DNA of 64,000 nt from JAVEDQ01 sp963783105 (GTDB lineage: Bacteria > Actinomycetota > Actinomycetes > Frankiales > Frankiaceae): the NCBI GenBank assembly GCA_963783105.1, contig CAWAMI010000004.1, positions 124,001 to 188,000 on the forward strand. Direction: 5' to 3'. The notes below the pieces were generated by a model that worked only from the letters and a program-made list of their open reading frames with translations, was not told where the DNA came from and ran no database searches. A program made the translations under genes and the position numbers. The first letter of the stretch is position 1. Each line of letters opens with the position of its first letter. Shown piece after piece: positions 8,899-17,575 of the stretch.

Positions 8899-11556
8899 GT
8901 GGCAGCGTCTCTCCCGGCTGATTCGTCCCCGCCGCCGGTTCCGCCCGCGCGGCCTTCCGCGTCCGCCATGCGCCGGGCGCTCCGCCGCGCCCGGGACGGC
9001 GTGACCCTGGACGTCGCCGAGGCGGCGGTCCTCCTCGCCGCACAGGGCGCGGACCTCGACGACCTGATGGCCAGCGCCGCCCGGGTGCGCGACGCCGGCC
9101 TCGCGGCGGCGAACCGGCCGGCCACCGTCACCTACAGCCGAAAGGTCTTCATCCCGCTGACCCGGCTCTGCCGCGACCGCTGCCACTACTGCACCTTCGC
9201 GACGACGCCGAACCGGCTGCCGGCCCCCTACCTCAGCCCCGACGAGGTCCTCGAGATCGCCCGCCGCGGCGCCGAGCTCGGCTGCAAGGAGGCGCTGTTC
9301 ACCCTCGGCGACCAGCCCGAGCAGCGCTGGTCGGCGGCCCGGGAGTGGCTCGACGCGCACGGCTACGACTCGACGCTCGGCTACGTCCGCGCGATGGCGA
9401 TCCGCGTGCTGGAGGAGACCGGGCTGCTGCCGCACCTCAACCCCGGCGTCCTGTCCTGGGAGGACTTCCAGCGGCTCAAGCCCGTCGCCCCCTCGATGGG
9501 GATGATGCTCGAGACGACCTCGCGCCGGTTGTTCGAGCAGCCCGGCGAGGCGCACTTCGGCAGCCCCGACAAGGACCCGGACGTCCGCCTGCGGGTGCTC
9601 GAGGACGCCGGCCGCAGCGCCGTCCCCTTCACCACCGGCGTGCTCGTCGGCATCGGCGAGACCCTGACCGAGCGGGCCGAGGCCATCTTCGCCATCCGCG
9701 CCGTCAGCCGGCGCTACCGCGGGGTCCAGGAGGTCATCGTCCAGGGCTTCCGGGCCAAGGACGACACCGCGATGCGCTCCGCCGACGACCTGCCCACCGA
9801 CGCGCTGCTGGCCGCCGTCGCGGTCACCCGGCTGCTGCTCGGGCCGTCCGCGCGGGTGCAGTCCCCGCCCAACCTCGTCGAGTCCGACGACGTCGCCCGC
9901 CTGCTGGCCGCCGGCGTCGACGACTTCGGCGGCGTCTCGCCGCTGACGCCCGACCACGTCAACCCCGAGCGGCCGTGGCCGCAGATCGACGCCCTGGCGG
10001 CGGCCAGCGCGGCGGCCGGCTTCCGGCTCACCGAGCGGCTGACGGCGCATCCGGAGTACCTGGCGGAGCCGTGGCTCGATCCGCGGCTGGCCCGGCACGT
10101 CGCGGCGCTCGTCGATCCGGCGACCGGCCTGGCGAACGAGCAGGCGCGACCGGTCGGGTTGCCCTGGCAGGAGCCGGACGGCGGGCACGGTCCCGGGCTG
10201 GTCAGCGCGGGCCGAACGGACCTCGACACCGCGATCGACACCGAGGGCCGCCGCACGGACCGGCGCAGCGACTTCACCACCGCCTACGGCGACTGGTCGG
10301 AGCTGACGGTCGCGGAGGCGGCGCGGCAGCGGGGCTCGGCGGTGGCGGCCCCCGCCGCCTCCGAGCGGCTGCGCCCGGAGTTCGCGGCGGCGCTGCGGGA
10401 GGCGGAGAGCCGCCTGGGTGGCCCTCTGCCCATCGACCTGTCGGACGCGACGGCGCTGACGCTGTTCGACCCGCTGCCCGGGGCTGAGATCGAGGCCCTG
10501 GCCCGGCTGGCGGACGACGTCCGGCGCGACCGGATCGGCGACGACGTCACCTTCGTCGTCAACCGGAACATCAACTTCACCAACGTCTGCTACACCGGCT
10601 GCCGGTTCTGCGCCTTCGCCCAACGGCGGACGGATGCCGACGCCTACTCCCTGTCGCTCGCGGAGGTGGGGGAGCGGGCGGACGAGGCGTGGGCGGTCGG
10701 CGCGACCGAGGTCTGCATGCAGGGCGGCATCCACCCCGACCTGCCGGGCACCGCCTACTTCGACCTCGCCCGCGAGGTGAAGCGCCGGCAACCGGAGCTG
10801 CACCTGCACGCCTTCAGCCCCATGGAGGTGCTCAACGGCGCGGCGCGCACGGGGATGTCGTTCGCGGACTGGCTGACCGCGGCGCGGGAGGCGGGCCTCG
10901 GCAGCATCCCCGGCACGGCGGCCGAGATCCTCGACGACGACGTCCGCTGGCTGCTGACCAAGGGCAAGCTGCCGGCCGCCACCTGGGTCGAGGTGGTGAC
11001 GGCGGCGCACGGCGTCGGGCTCCGGTCGAGCGCCACGATGATGTACGGGCACGTCGACACGCCCGAGCACTGGCTCGGGCATCTGCGGCTGCTGCGCCGC
11101 ATCCAGGAGGAGACGGGCGGCTTCACCGAGTTCGTGCCGCTGCCGTTCGTGCACGCGAACGCGCCGATCTACCTCGCGGGTCTCGCCCGGCCCGGGCCGA
11201 CGGTGCTCGAGAACCGGACGGTGCACGCGATGGCGCGGTTGCTGCTGGCCGGGGCCATCGACTCGGTGCAGTGCTCCTGGGTGAAGCTCGGCGTCGACGG
11301 CTGCCGGCAGGTGCTCGCCGGCGGCGCGAACGACCTCGGCGGGACGCTGATGGAGGAGACGATCAGCCGGATGGCCGGCTCCCAGCACGGTTCCCGGAAG
11401 AGCGTCGAGGAGATCGAGGCGATCGCCGCGGGGGTGGGTAGGCGTCCGCGGCAGCGGACGACGATCTACGGTGCTGTGTCAGAGGAGCGACTCCGGGCGG
11501 CCCGTCTGCCCGAGGCACGCATGCCCCTACGGCTGCTGAGCAAGGAGGCCTCATGA
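8899..11556 (+). CDS. fbiC: FO synthase FbiC (fused CofG/CofH radical SAM enzyme)
   Basis: An 885-residue bifunctional radical SAM enzyme that makes the deazaflavin FO from tyrosine and the ribityl-uracil intermediate. Both Fe-S motifs are present: C91-x3-C95-x2-C98 (CRDRCHYC) in the CofG half and C564-x3-C568-x2-C571 (CYTGCRFC) in the CofH half. SAM-binding GCKEALFTLGDQPE and CMQGGIHPDLPGTAY are clear. GTG 8899 has TAGGCT 6 nt upstream (8887-8892) and no Shine-Dalgarno. The two starts of fbiA and fbiC lie only 76 bases apart, so one divergent control region can serve the pathway. Confidence 0.96.
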   Translation: MAASLPADSSPPPVPPARPSASAMRRALRRARDGVTLDVAEAAVLLAAQGADLDDLMASAARVRDAGLAAANRPATVTYSRKVFIPLTRLCRDRCHYCTFATTPNRLPAPYLSPDEVLEIARRGAELGCKEALFTLGDQPEQRWSAAREWLDAHGYDSTLGYVRAMAIRVLEETGLLPHLNPGVLSWEDFQRLKPVAPSMGMMLETTSRRLFEQPGEAHFGSPDKDPDVRLRVLEDAGRSAVPFTTGVLVGIGETLTERAEAIFAIRAVSRRYRGVQEVIVQGFRAKDDTAMRSADDLPTDALLAAVAVTRLLLGPSARVQSPPNLVESDDVARLLAAGVDDFGGVSPLTPDHVNPERPWPQIDALAAASAAAGFRLTERLTAHPEYLAEPWLDPRLARHVAALVDPATGLANEQARPVGLPWQEPDGGHGPGLVSAGRTDLDTAIDTEGRRTDRRSDFTTAYGDWSELTVAEAARQRGSAVAAPAASERLRPEFAAALREAESRLGGPLPIDLSDATALTLFDPLPGAEIEALARLADDVRRDRIGDDVTFVVNRNINFTNVCYTGCRFCAFAQRRTDADAYSLSLAEVGERADEAWAVGATEVCMQGGIHPDLPGTAYFDLAREVKRRQPELHLHAFSPMEVLNGAARTGMSFADWLTAAREAGLGSIPGTAAEILDDDVRWLLTKGKLPAATWVEVVTAAHGVGLRSSATMMYGHVDTPEHWLGHLRLLRRIQEETGGFTEFVPLPFVHANAPIYLAGLARPGPTVLENRTVHAMARLLLAGAIDSVQCSWVKLGVDGCRQVLAGGANDLGGTLMEETISRMAGSQHGSRKSVEEIEAIAAGVGRRPRQRTTIYGAVSEERLRAARLPEARMPLRLLSKEAS

Positions 11557-12020
11557 CGAGCGGAGCGTCCCGCGGTGGCGAGCAGGCCGGTGCCGGCCGG
11601 GGCAGGATGCGGCGGCTGACCGAGGTACCGCAGAAGGTCGAGGGCCTGTCCGAGGAGATGGCGGCGCTGCGGTCCGACGTCGCGCAGCTGAGGCAGGAGG
11701 TCGTCGACCTCACGCGCCGGCTTCCCGCGCCGGACCAGGAAGGCGCCAGCCCCTTCGCGGGGCCCCCGGACGCCGAGGGCGAGGACGAGGGCATCGAGCT
11801 GTTCGCCGAACGCATGGCGGTGCTCGAGGACGGGCTCGACGACGTCGCGGACCGCCTCGAGGGCATCACCCGCGACGGGGTGAACCTCGTCAGCGCCCAG
11901 CTCGAGCGGCTGAGCCAGCGGGTCGACAGCCTGGCCGCACGGCCCTCCCTGACGCAGGAGCAGCTGGAGGAGATCCTCGCCCGCGTGGCGCAGCCGTCGC
12001 GGACGCCCACCTCGACCTGA
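11553..12020 (+). CDS. Predicted coiled-coil protein downstream of fbiC
   Basis: A 155-residue acidic protein whose ATG overlaps the fbiC stop (ATGA). Residues about 22-55 (VEGLSEEMAALRSDVAQLRQEVVDL) and 90-125 have heptad patterns of coiled coils. The rest is low complexity and acidic. No enzymatic motif is visible. Translational coupling suggests co-expression with fbiC, but a role in F420 metabolism is not shown. Confidence 0.75.
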   Translation: MTSGASRGGEQAGAGRGRMRRLTEVPQKVEGLSEEMAALRSDVAQLRQEVVDLTRRLPAPDQEGASPFAGPPDAEGEDEGIELFAERMAVLEDGLDDVADRLEGITRDGVNLVSAQLERLSQRVDSLAARPSLTQEQLEEILARVAQPSRTPTST

Positions 12021-12125
12021 CTCGGGAAGGCGCTACCAGACGGACACGCGTTGTGACCCTCACCGCGTGTCCCCGGGCGTGTCGATGACGCTGCGTATTA
12101 GTTCGCTGACTGTTTGTCGGACGGG

Positions 12126-12154
12126 TTGACGTAACGAAGCTGCGTGCGTGTAAT
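12126..12154 (+). promoter_or_regulatory. Candidate sigma-70 type promoter of whiB
   Basis: TTGACG (12126-12131) and TGTAAT (12149-12154) are separated by 17 bp in an unusually AT-rich patch of the 257-base gap before whiB. This is the best -35/-10 pair in the gap and leaves an untranslated leader of roughly 115 nt. Confidence 0.5.
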
Positions 12155-12277
12155 TACTCGCGTGTCATTCCCCCCGCCGCGAAGCGAAGTGCGCTACGCG
12201 CTCCTCGCCCGTGGTGTGGACACCTGCGATCCGCGCCGGGCAGTCATCGGCGCACCATTCGGGTCAGGAGGAGTCCA

Positions 12278-12547
12278 GTGAACACGGAACTCGAACTGGA
12301 GGGCTTTGCCCTCGACCTCGTCGGCGAGGCGCAGGAGTGGCAGGAGCGCGCCCTGTGCGCGCAGACCGATCCCGAGGCCTTTTTTCCGGAGAAGGGCGGG
12401 TCCACCCGCGAGGCCAAGAAGATCTGCACCGACTGCGAGGTCAAGGCCGAGTGCCTGGAGTACGCCCTCGCCAACGACGAGCGCTTCGGCATCTGGGGCG
12501 GCCTGTCCGAGCGGGAGCGGCGTCGCCTGCGCAAGGCCGCTGTCTGA
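12278..12547 (+). CDS. whiB2: WhiB-family Fe-S transcription factor (WhiB2/WhmD-like)
   Basis: An 89-residue Wbl protein. Four cysteines for a [4Fe-4S] cluster are present: one in RALCAQ, two in CTDC and one in AECLEYA. The turn FGIWGGLSERERRRLR is the conserved G[VI]WGG element followed by the basic DNA-contacting tail. A strong AGGAGGAG precedes GTG 12278. WhiB2/WhmD paralogues act in septation and division. The position between the F420 genes and phosphomannomutase matches that of Mycobacterium whiB2 (Rv3260c). Confidence 0.95.
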   Translation: MNTELELEGFALDLVGEAQEWQERALCAQTDPEAFFPEKGGSTREAKKICTDCEVKAECLEYALANDERFGIWGGLSERERRRLRKAAV

Positions 12548-12693
12548 CGACCGGCAAGGTCCCGGGCGGTAACGCACGGGTAGGTGTGGTCGGCGGAGCG
12601 AGGGTGGCCCCGTGGGCAACACCGGGATGGGTGTTGGGCCGACGTCGAGAAGCTCGCTGTGCGCCGACCGCCCTCGCTCACTCGTCGAGGCGA

Positions 12694-13239
12694 CTACTCC
12701 TCGAGAAATCCGTGTCCCTCCGGGTCCACGACCTCGGGTTCGACGTCGAGCAGGTGCGCCACCTCGTGGATGACGACGTCGAGCACCAGGTCGCCGAGGT
12801 CGTCCGGATCGACGGCCCGTGCCTCGAGCGGACGCCGGTACACGACGATCCGCGGCGGCGTGGTCATCCGCCCGCTCCCCGTCGCCGGCTGGAGGCGGGA
12901 CAGCGGGACAGGGTCGTCGACGACGCCGTCCGAGTCGGTGAGGTCGATCGCGGATTCGGCCGGTGGTACCTCTTCGACGGCGAACTCGACGCCGTTCAGT
13001 TCCCGCGACCAGCGCTGCTCGAGATGTTCGACCGCGTCGAGGACGAGGTCGTCGAACTGCTGGGCCCGCGTGCGGTTGATCGGCACCTCGGTGCCGGCGA
13101 GGCGCCCCCGGAGTCCCCGGCCGCGCCGGTCGCGACGGCGACGCACCCGGCGGGACGGGCTCGACCCGCCCGCCCGGACGGTTCGCGACCCGGCGCCCCG
13201 CTCGGGCGGGACGTGCTCGGAGGGAACGGGCTCGGACAC
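12694..13239 (-). CDS. Zincin-like metallopeptidase (Rv3259-type)
   Basis: About 181 residues. The C-terminal domain carries VVIHEVAHLLDVEPEVVDPEGH, where HEVAH is an HExxH zinc site and the last His is the probable third ligand. The first 60 residues are Arg-rich and disordered. GTG 13239 is preferred over longer upstream starts because TACTGT (13252-13247) lies 7 nt upstream and the longer frame runs antisense through the DUF3499 gene. Divergent from that gene, as in Mycobacterium. Substrates are unknown. Confidence 0.82.
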   Translation of the reverse strand: MSEPVPSEHVPPERGAGSRTVRAGGSSPSRRVRRRRDRRGRGLRGRLAGTEVPINRTRAQQFDDLVLDAVEHLEQRWSRELNGVEFAVEEVPPAESAIDLTDSDGVVDDPVPLSRLQPATGSGRMTTPPRIVVYRRPLEARAVDPDDLGDLVLDVVIHEVAHLLDVEPEVVDPEGHGFLEE

Positions 13240-13356
13240 AGGGCGAACAGTACGAGCCGCGGCACGGCGACGCACGTCCGGACACGGCGGAGCGACACGC
13301 GACCCGCGGCGGGGGGTTGCCACACAAGCGAGGCGAGTTCGGGCTACCTTTTGACG

Positions 13357-13686
13357 GTGATGCCCCGGCGCTGCTCGCGGGCGGCCTGCAGTGCGTCGGC
13401 CGTCGCCACTCTCACCTACGCCTACGCCGATTCGACGGCCGTGCTCGGCCCGCTGGCGCCGTACGTCGAGCCGCATTCCTACGACCTCTGCGACGAGCAC
13501 GCGGACCGGCTGACGGTCCCGCGCGGCTGGGAGGTCGTGCACATCGAGGGCGATCCCACGCCCCGCCCGCCGTCCTCCGACGACCTCGAGGCGCTCGCCA
13601 ACGCGGTCCGCGAGGCCGCGCGTCCCCCGGCGCCGCCGTCCAGCACCGGCAGTCGCGGGCGAGGGCACCTGCGCGTCATCAGCTGA
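13357..13686 (+). CDS. DUF3499 family protein (Rv3258c-type)
   Basis: A 109-residue protein with the DUF3499 signature RRCSRAACSASAVATLTY, then YADSTAVLGPLAP, EPHSYDLCDEHA and VPRGWEVVHIEG. The cysteine/histidine pattern suggests a metal site. GTG 13357 has TACCTT exactly 6 nt upstream, and ATG 13360 directly follows as an alternative. The tail after residue 75 is Pro/Ser-rich. Function unknown, but the gene is consistently linked to the mannose-phosphate genes in actinobacteria. Confidence 0.88.
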   Translation: MMPRRCSRAACSASAVATLTYAYADSTAVLGPLAPYVEPHSYDLCDEHADRLTVPRGWEVVHIEGDPTPRPPSSDDLEALANAVREAARPPAPPSSTGSRGRGHLRVIS

Positions 13687-13836
13687 CCGACCGGGCCTCC
13701 GGTCACGCTGCGTCAACTCTCACCCGAACGGGTCGTCCCGTCCCTCGGGTCCCCGCCGATGGGTCCCGGTCAGACATCCGCGGCGCCGCTCCCTCCGGCG
13801 TCCGCGGGTGGCCGCTGCCGGACGAGAAGGTGCCGT

Positions 13837-14112
13837 ATGCCGAGCCGCAGGATCCTCAGCAAGAGCTCCGACCTGGCCGCCCGCATCCCGATGCAGGTGC
13901 CCGAAGGCGGCCTGCGCACCGATCCGACGCTGCTGCGGGGCCTGTGCTGCCCGGAGTGCAGCGGCACCCGGGTCACCAGGATCTCGATGAAGCTCACCGA
14001 CGGTTCGCCGGTCGACTTCGTCTCCTGCCACGACTGCGAGCACAAGCACTGGCGGGGCTCCGACGGCGCCCTGGCCCTCGACGGCGTGCTCGACCGGGCC
14101 CGCAAGCGCTAG
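13837..14112 (+). CDS. Small zinc-ribbon protein
   Basis: A 91-residue protein with two zinc-knuckle halves, CCPEC at about residues 37-41 and CHDC at about 69-72, followed by EHKHWRG. This is the layout of a rubredoxin-like or zinc-ribbon fold. ATG 13837 follows AGAAGG at good spacing. It sits in the same direction between DUF3499 and phosphomannomutase. Role unknown. Confidence 0.8.
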   Translation: MPSRRILSKSSDLAARIPMQVPEGGLRTDPTLLRGLCCPECSGTRVTRISMKLTDGSPVDFVSCHDCEHKHWRGSDGALALDGVLDRARKR

Positions 14113-14184
14113 TCGTCAACTTCCCCCGACCGGCCTCGGGAGCGTCGCCCGATCGGCCAGTCGGTCGCCTATAGGGTTTCCGAC

Positions 14185-15537
14185 GTGCGGGACCTGTCCA
14201 AAATCGTCAAGGCCTACGACATCCGAGGTGTCGTCCCCGACGACCTCGACGAGCAGGTGGCCCGCGATGCGGGGGCCGCCTTCGTCCGGCTGGTCGAGTC
14301 GCCGCGGATCGTCGTCGCGCACGACATGCGCGAGTCCTCGATCCCGCTCTCGGAGGCGTTCGCGCAGGGCGCGACGAGCCAGGGGGCCGACGTCGTCTCC
14401 GCCGGGCTCGGCTCCACGGACATGCTCTACTTCGCCTCCGGGAAGCTCGACATCCCGGGCGCGATGTTCACCGCCTCGCACAACCCGGCGCAGTACAACG
14501 GCATCAAGATGTGCCGCGCGGGCGCGTCGCCGATCGGGCAGGAGAGCGGGCTCGCCGACATCCGGCGGATGCTGGCCGACGGGGTCCCCGCCTACGAGGG
14601 CAGCCCCGGCACGGTCACCGAGCAGGACCTGCTGACCGAGTACGCCGACTACCTGCGCGACCTCGTGCCCGGCCTGTCCGACATGCGGCACCTCCGGGTC
14701 GTCGTCGACGCCGGCAACGGGATGGGCGGCCTGACGGTTCCGCCGGTCTTCGCCCCGCTGGACCTGGACTACGAGGCGCTCTACTTCGAGCTCGACGGCT
14801 CGTTCCCGAACCACGAGGCGAACCCGATCGAGCCGGAGAACCTCCGCGACCTGCAGGCCGCGGTGCGCCGTTCCGGCGCCGACGTCGGTCTCGCCTTCGA
14901 CGGCGATGCCGACCGCTGCTTCGTCGTCGACGAGCGGGGCGAGGTCGTCTCGCCCTCGGTCCTCACCGCGCTCATCGCGACGCGGGAGCTGGCCAAGCAT
15001 CCCGGCGCGACGATCATCCACAACCTGATCACCTCGCACGCCGTCCCGGAGATCGTGCGCGAGGCGGGCGGCGAGCCGGTGCGCACCCGGGTCGGCCACT
15101 CGTTCATCAAGGCCGAGATGGCGCGTACCGGCGCGGTGTTCGGTGGAGAGCACTCCGGCCACTTCTACTTCCGCGAGTTCTGGCGGGCCGATTCCGGCAT
15201 GCTCGCCGCCCTGCACGTCCTGGCCGCGCTCGGCGGGCAGGAGAAGCCGCTGTCCGAGATGCTGGCGTCCTACTCGCGCTACGCCGCGAGCGGCGAGGTC
15301 AATTCGACCGTCGACGACGCGGTCGCCGTGACCGAGAGGATCGAGAAGGACTACGGGTCCCGCGACGGCGCGACGGTGGACCATCTCGACGGGCTCACCG
15401 TCGACCTCGGCGACGGCCGCTGGTTCAACCTGCGCCCCTCGAACACCGAGCCCCTGCTCCGGCTGAACGTGGAGGCGCCGGACGAGGACCGGATGGCGGC
15501 GTTGCGCGACGAGGTCCTCGCGGCCGTCCGCGCATGA
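14185..15537 (+). CDS. manB: Phosphomannomutase/phosphoglucomutase
   Basis: A 450-residue alpha-D-phosphohexomutase that interconverts mannose-6- and mannose-1-phosphate, and possibly the glucose forms. All four family loops are visible: catalytic TASHNP with Ser98, metal-binding DGDADR at residues 239-244, GGEHSGHFYF for sugar specificity, and RPSNTEP for phosphate. GTG 14185 has TAGGGT (14172-14177) 7 nt upstream and no Shine-Dalgarno. It heads a short operon with the Trm112-like and SIS-isomerase genes. Confidence 0.95.
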   Translation: MRDLSKIVKAYDIRGVVPDDLDEQVARDAGAAFVRLVESPRIVVAHDMRESSIPLSEAFAQGATSQGADVVSAGLGSTDMLYFASGKLDIPGAMFTASHNPAQYNGIKMCRAGASPIGQESGLADIRRMLADGVPAYEGSPGTVTEQDLLTEYADYLRDLVPGLSDMRHLRVVVDAGNGMGGLTVPPVFAPLDLDYEALYFELDGSFPNHEANPIEPENLRDLQAAVRRSGADVGLAFDGDADRCFVVDERGEVVSPSVLTALIATRELAKHPGATIIHNLITSHAVPEIVREAGGEPVRTRVGHSFIKAEMARTGAVFGGEHSGHFYFREFWRADSGMLAALHVLAALGGQEKPLSEMLASYSRYAASGEVNSTVDDAVAVTERIEKDYGSRDGATVDHLDGLTVDLGDGRWFNLRPSNTEPLLRLNVEAPDEDRMAALRDEVLAAVRA

Positions 15538-15598
15538 CCGCCGACCCGAACGCCGGCCTGCACCGACCGACGAGCACGTACGCACGAGGGGAGACGAC

Positions 15599-15829
15599 GT
15601 GAACCTGGACCCGGCGCTGCTGGAGATCCTGGCCTGTCCGAAGTGCCACGCCGACCTGCGGGTCGACGAGGCCGCCGAGAGGCTGGTCTGCACCGGCTGC
15701 GGTCTGCGCTACCCGGTGCGCGACGACATCCCGGTGATGCTCATCGACGAGGCGGAGCAGGGCTCCCCGGGCTCGTCCGACCCGACGGGGGCTTCAGGGG
15801 CCGCCGAGCCGGGGCCCGCGGGGCTGTGA
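15599..15829 (+). CDS. Trm112-family zinc-binding protein
   Basis: A 76-residue protein with the Trm112 pattern LLEILACPKCHADL...VCTGCGLRYPVRDDIPVML, giving a CPxC/CxxC zinc ribbon. Trm112 proteins activate or stabilise methyltransferases. In actinobacteria this copy sits between phosphomannomutase and the SIS protein, and its partner is unknown. GTG 15599 follows GGGGAG. It overlaps the next gene by 4 nt (GTGA). Confidence 0.9.
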   Translation: MNLDPALLEILACPKCHADLRVDEAAERLVCTGCGLRYPVRDDIPVMLIDEAEQGSPGSSDPTGASGAAEPGPAGL

Positions 15830-16971
15830 CCCTCGACGAGGGAGTCCTCGAAGACGCCTCCCGACTCGAGGTCGGGGATCCCGGCGAGATGTTGCGGGCG
15901 GTCGCGAGCGCGGCCGCGCAGGTGCGGGAGTCGGCGCAGGCGAGCGCCGAGGCCGGCATCGAGCGGCTCGGCGAGGAGGGACGTCCGCGCTCCGTCGTCG
16001 TGCTCGGCATGGGGGGGTCGGGCATCGCCGGGGACGTCCTGGCCGCGCTCGCCGGCCCGGAGGCGCCGGTACCGGTGTACGTGCACAAGGGCTACGGGCT
16101 GCCGCGCTGGGTGGGTGCCGCCGATCTCGTCGTCGCCGTCTCCTGTTCGGGCGGGACCGAGGAGACGCTGAGCGCCCTCGACCTGGCCATCCGCCGGGGC
16201 AGCCGCGTCCTCGCGGTGGGGGCGGCGGAGTCCCCGCTGGGCGAGGTCGCGCGGCAGGGGCGGGCGCTGTTCGTGCCGATCGAGGCCCGCGGTCGCCAGC
16301 CGCGCTCGATGCTGTGGGGCCTGTCCGTGCCGCTGGCGCTCGCGGCGGACGCGCTCGGCCTCGCGTCGACGGGTGCGGAGGGCGTCGAGGCCACGGCGGT
16401 GCGGCTCGAGGAGATCGCGACGGCTTGCCGCCCGGACAGCGAGTCCTTCGTCAACCCGGGCAAGAGCTTGGCGCTGGCGCTGGCGGACCGGCTGACGATG
16501 ACCTGGGGCGCGTCCGACGTCGCCGGGGTGGCGGCGTACCGGATGTTGTGCCAGCTGGCCGAGAACGCGAAGACCGTCGGCGTCTCGGGCGAGCTGCCGG
16601 AGGCGAACCACAACCAGGTCGTCGCGTTCGACGGCCCGGCCGGCGGGCTCGGCGGTCAGGGGGCCGCGGACATCTTCGCCGACCCGGACCTCGCCGAGTC
16701 GTCCGCCCTGCGGCTGCGGCTCGTCCTGCTGCGCGACCCGGCGGACGAGCATCCCCAGGTGACGCGGCGGGCGGAGGTCTCGAAGGAGATCGCCGAGAAC
16801 CGCGGGCTGGCCGTGACCGAGCTGGTCGCCGAGGGCTCGACCCGGCTCGAGCGGCTGGCGTCGTTGGTGGCGCCGATCGACTACGCGACGGTCTACCTCG
16901 CGCTGGCGCTGGGCATCGACCCGACGCCGGTCGTCGCGATCCAGGACCTCAAGAGCCGCATCGCCGTCTGA
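15826..16971 (+). CDS. SIS-domain phosphosugar isomerase (bifunctional PGI/PMI-like)
   Basis: A 381-residue protein. The N-terminal SIS domain has VVLGMGGSGIAGDVLAAL and AVSCSGGTEETLSAL. The C-terminal PGI/PMI domain has ENAKTVGVSGELPEANHNQVVAF and ends IDPTPVVAIQDLKSRIA. It likely interconverts fructose-6-phosphate with glucose-6- or mannose-6-phosphate, feeding the adjacent mutase. GTG 15826 is coupled to the preceding gene. Orthologue of Rv3256c by position. Confidence 0.88.
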   Translation: MTLDEGVLEDASRLEVGDPGEMLRAVASAAAQVRESAQASAEAGIERLGEEGRPRSVVVLGMGGSGIAGDVLAALAGPEAPVPVYVHKGYGLPRWVGAADLVVAVSCSGGTEETLSALDLAIRRGSRVLAVGAAESPLGEVARQGRALFVPIEARGRQPRSMLWGLSVPLALAADALGLASTGAEGVEATAVRLEEIATACRPDSESFVNPGKSLALALADRLTMTWGASDVAGVAAYRMLCQLAENAKTVGVSGELPEANHNQVVAFDGPAGGLGGQGAADIFADPDLAESSALRLRLVLLRDPADEHPQVTRRAEVSKEIAENRGLAVTELVAEGSTRLERLASLVAPIDYATVYLALALGIDPTPVVAIQDLKSRIAV

Positions 16972-16992
16972 GCTGCCCGCGGTGCCGTGCAG

Positions 16993-17502
16993 CTATCGCC
17001 GGCGCTTGGGCCTCTGGCGACGAGGCTGGTGAGGCTCCGGCGTCGTGCGCAGGGCGAGCGTCGCGAGCGAGGGGCCGAGGGGCTGCAGGCGGGTCTCCCA
17101 GCTGCCGCCGAGGATGCTCCGGACCGCGTCGGTCAGCCAGCGCTCGGCATGCTCGGCTCCCTCGGCGGCGACGGCGGCCACGACCTCCCAGTCCCCGCGG
17201 CGCCGCAGGGCCCGCTGCAGCACGGGCCACAGCGGCGCCGGCTCGTGCACGGCGAGATGGTCGGGCCAGTCGAGCTCCGGGAGGCGGGAGCCGCGCTGGC
17301 CGTTGCACCGGCGGTGGGCCAGCCGCAGGTTGGCCGGGTCGTTGGTGCCGCCGAGCGAGCGGGGGACGACGTGGTCCACGGACGGGGCATGCGGCGAACC
17401 CGGGGGACTGGCGGGGTCGACGGGATCAACAGGCCCGGCGCAGACCCAGCAGGTCCACTCGTCCCGGTCGCCGAGCTCATCGATACGGACGCCGTAGGGC
17501 AC
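16993..17502 (-). CDS. HNH endonuclease domain protein
   Basis: A 169-residue protein with a single HNH nuclease fold: CWVC zinc half at about residues 18-21, SVDHVVPRSLGGTNDPANLRLAHRRCNGQRG at about 40-71 (first His, Asn and last His, then CxxQ). The remainder is a helical, Trp/Arg-rich extension with a basic tail. It has no RuvC or phage-terminase domain, so it is not IscB or Cas9. GTG 17502 has GTTGAT 6 nt upstream. It lies next to the hairpin repeat array. Could be a solitary housekeeping-type HNH protein common in actinobacteria. Confidence 0.82.
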   Translation of the reverse strand: MPYGVRIDELGDRDEWTCWVCAGPVDPVDPASPPGSPHAPSVDHVVPRSLGGTNDPANLRLAHRRCNGQRGSRLPELDWPDHLAVHEPAPLWPVLQRALRRRGDWEVVAAVAAEGAEHAERWLTDAVRSILGGSWETRLQPLGPSLATLALRTTPEPHQPRRQRPKRRR

Positions 17503-17575
17503 GACGGGATCAACCTGGTCGATTCGGGCGGCATTCCGCTGCTGATTGCTGTGCCGCTCGCCGCAGAGGGCTGGA

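Noticed and set aside
7765..11388. Long minus-strand open frame antisense to fbiC
   Set aside because: fbiC carries clear radical SAM motifs on the plus strand, and the antisense product is low complexity.
16993..17502. IscB or Cas9-like RNA-guided nuclease associated with the repeats
   Set aside because: The protein is only 169 residues with a single HNH domain. There is no RuvC, bridge helix or PLMP region.
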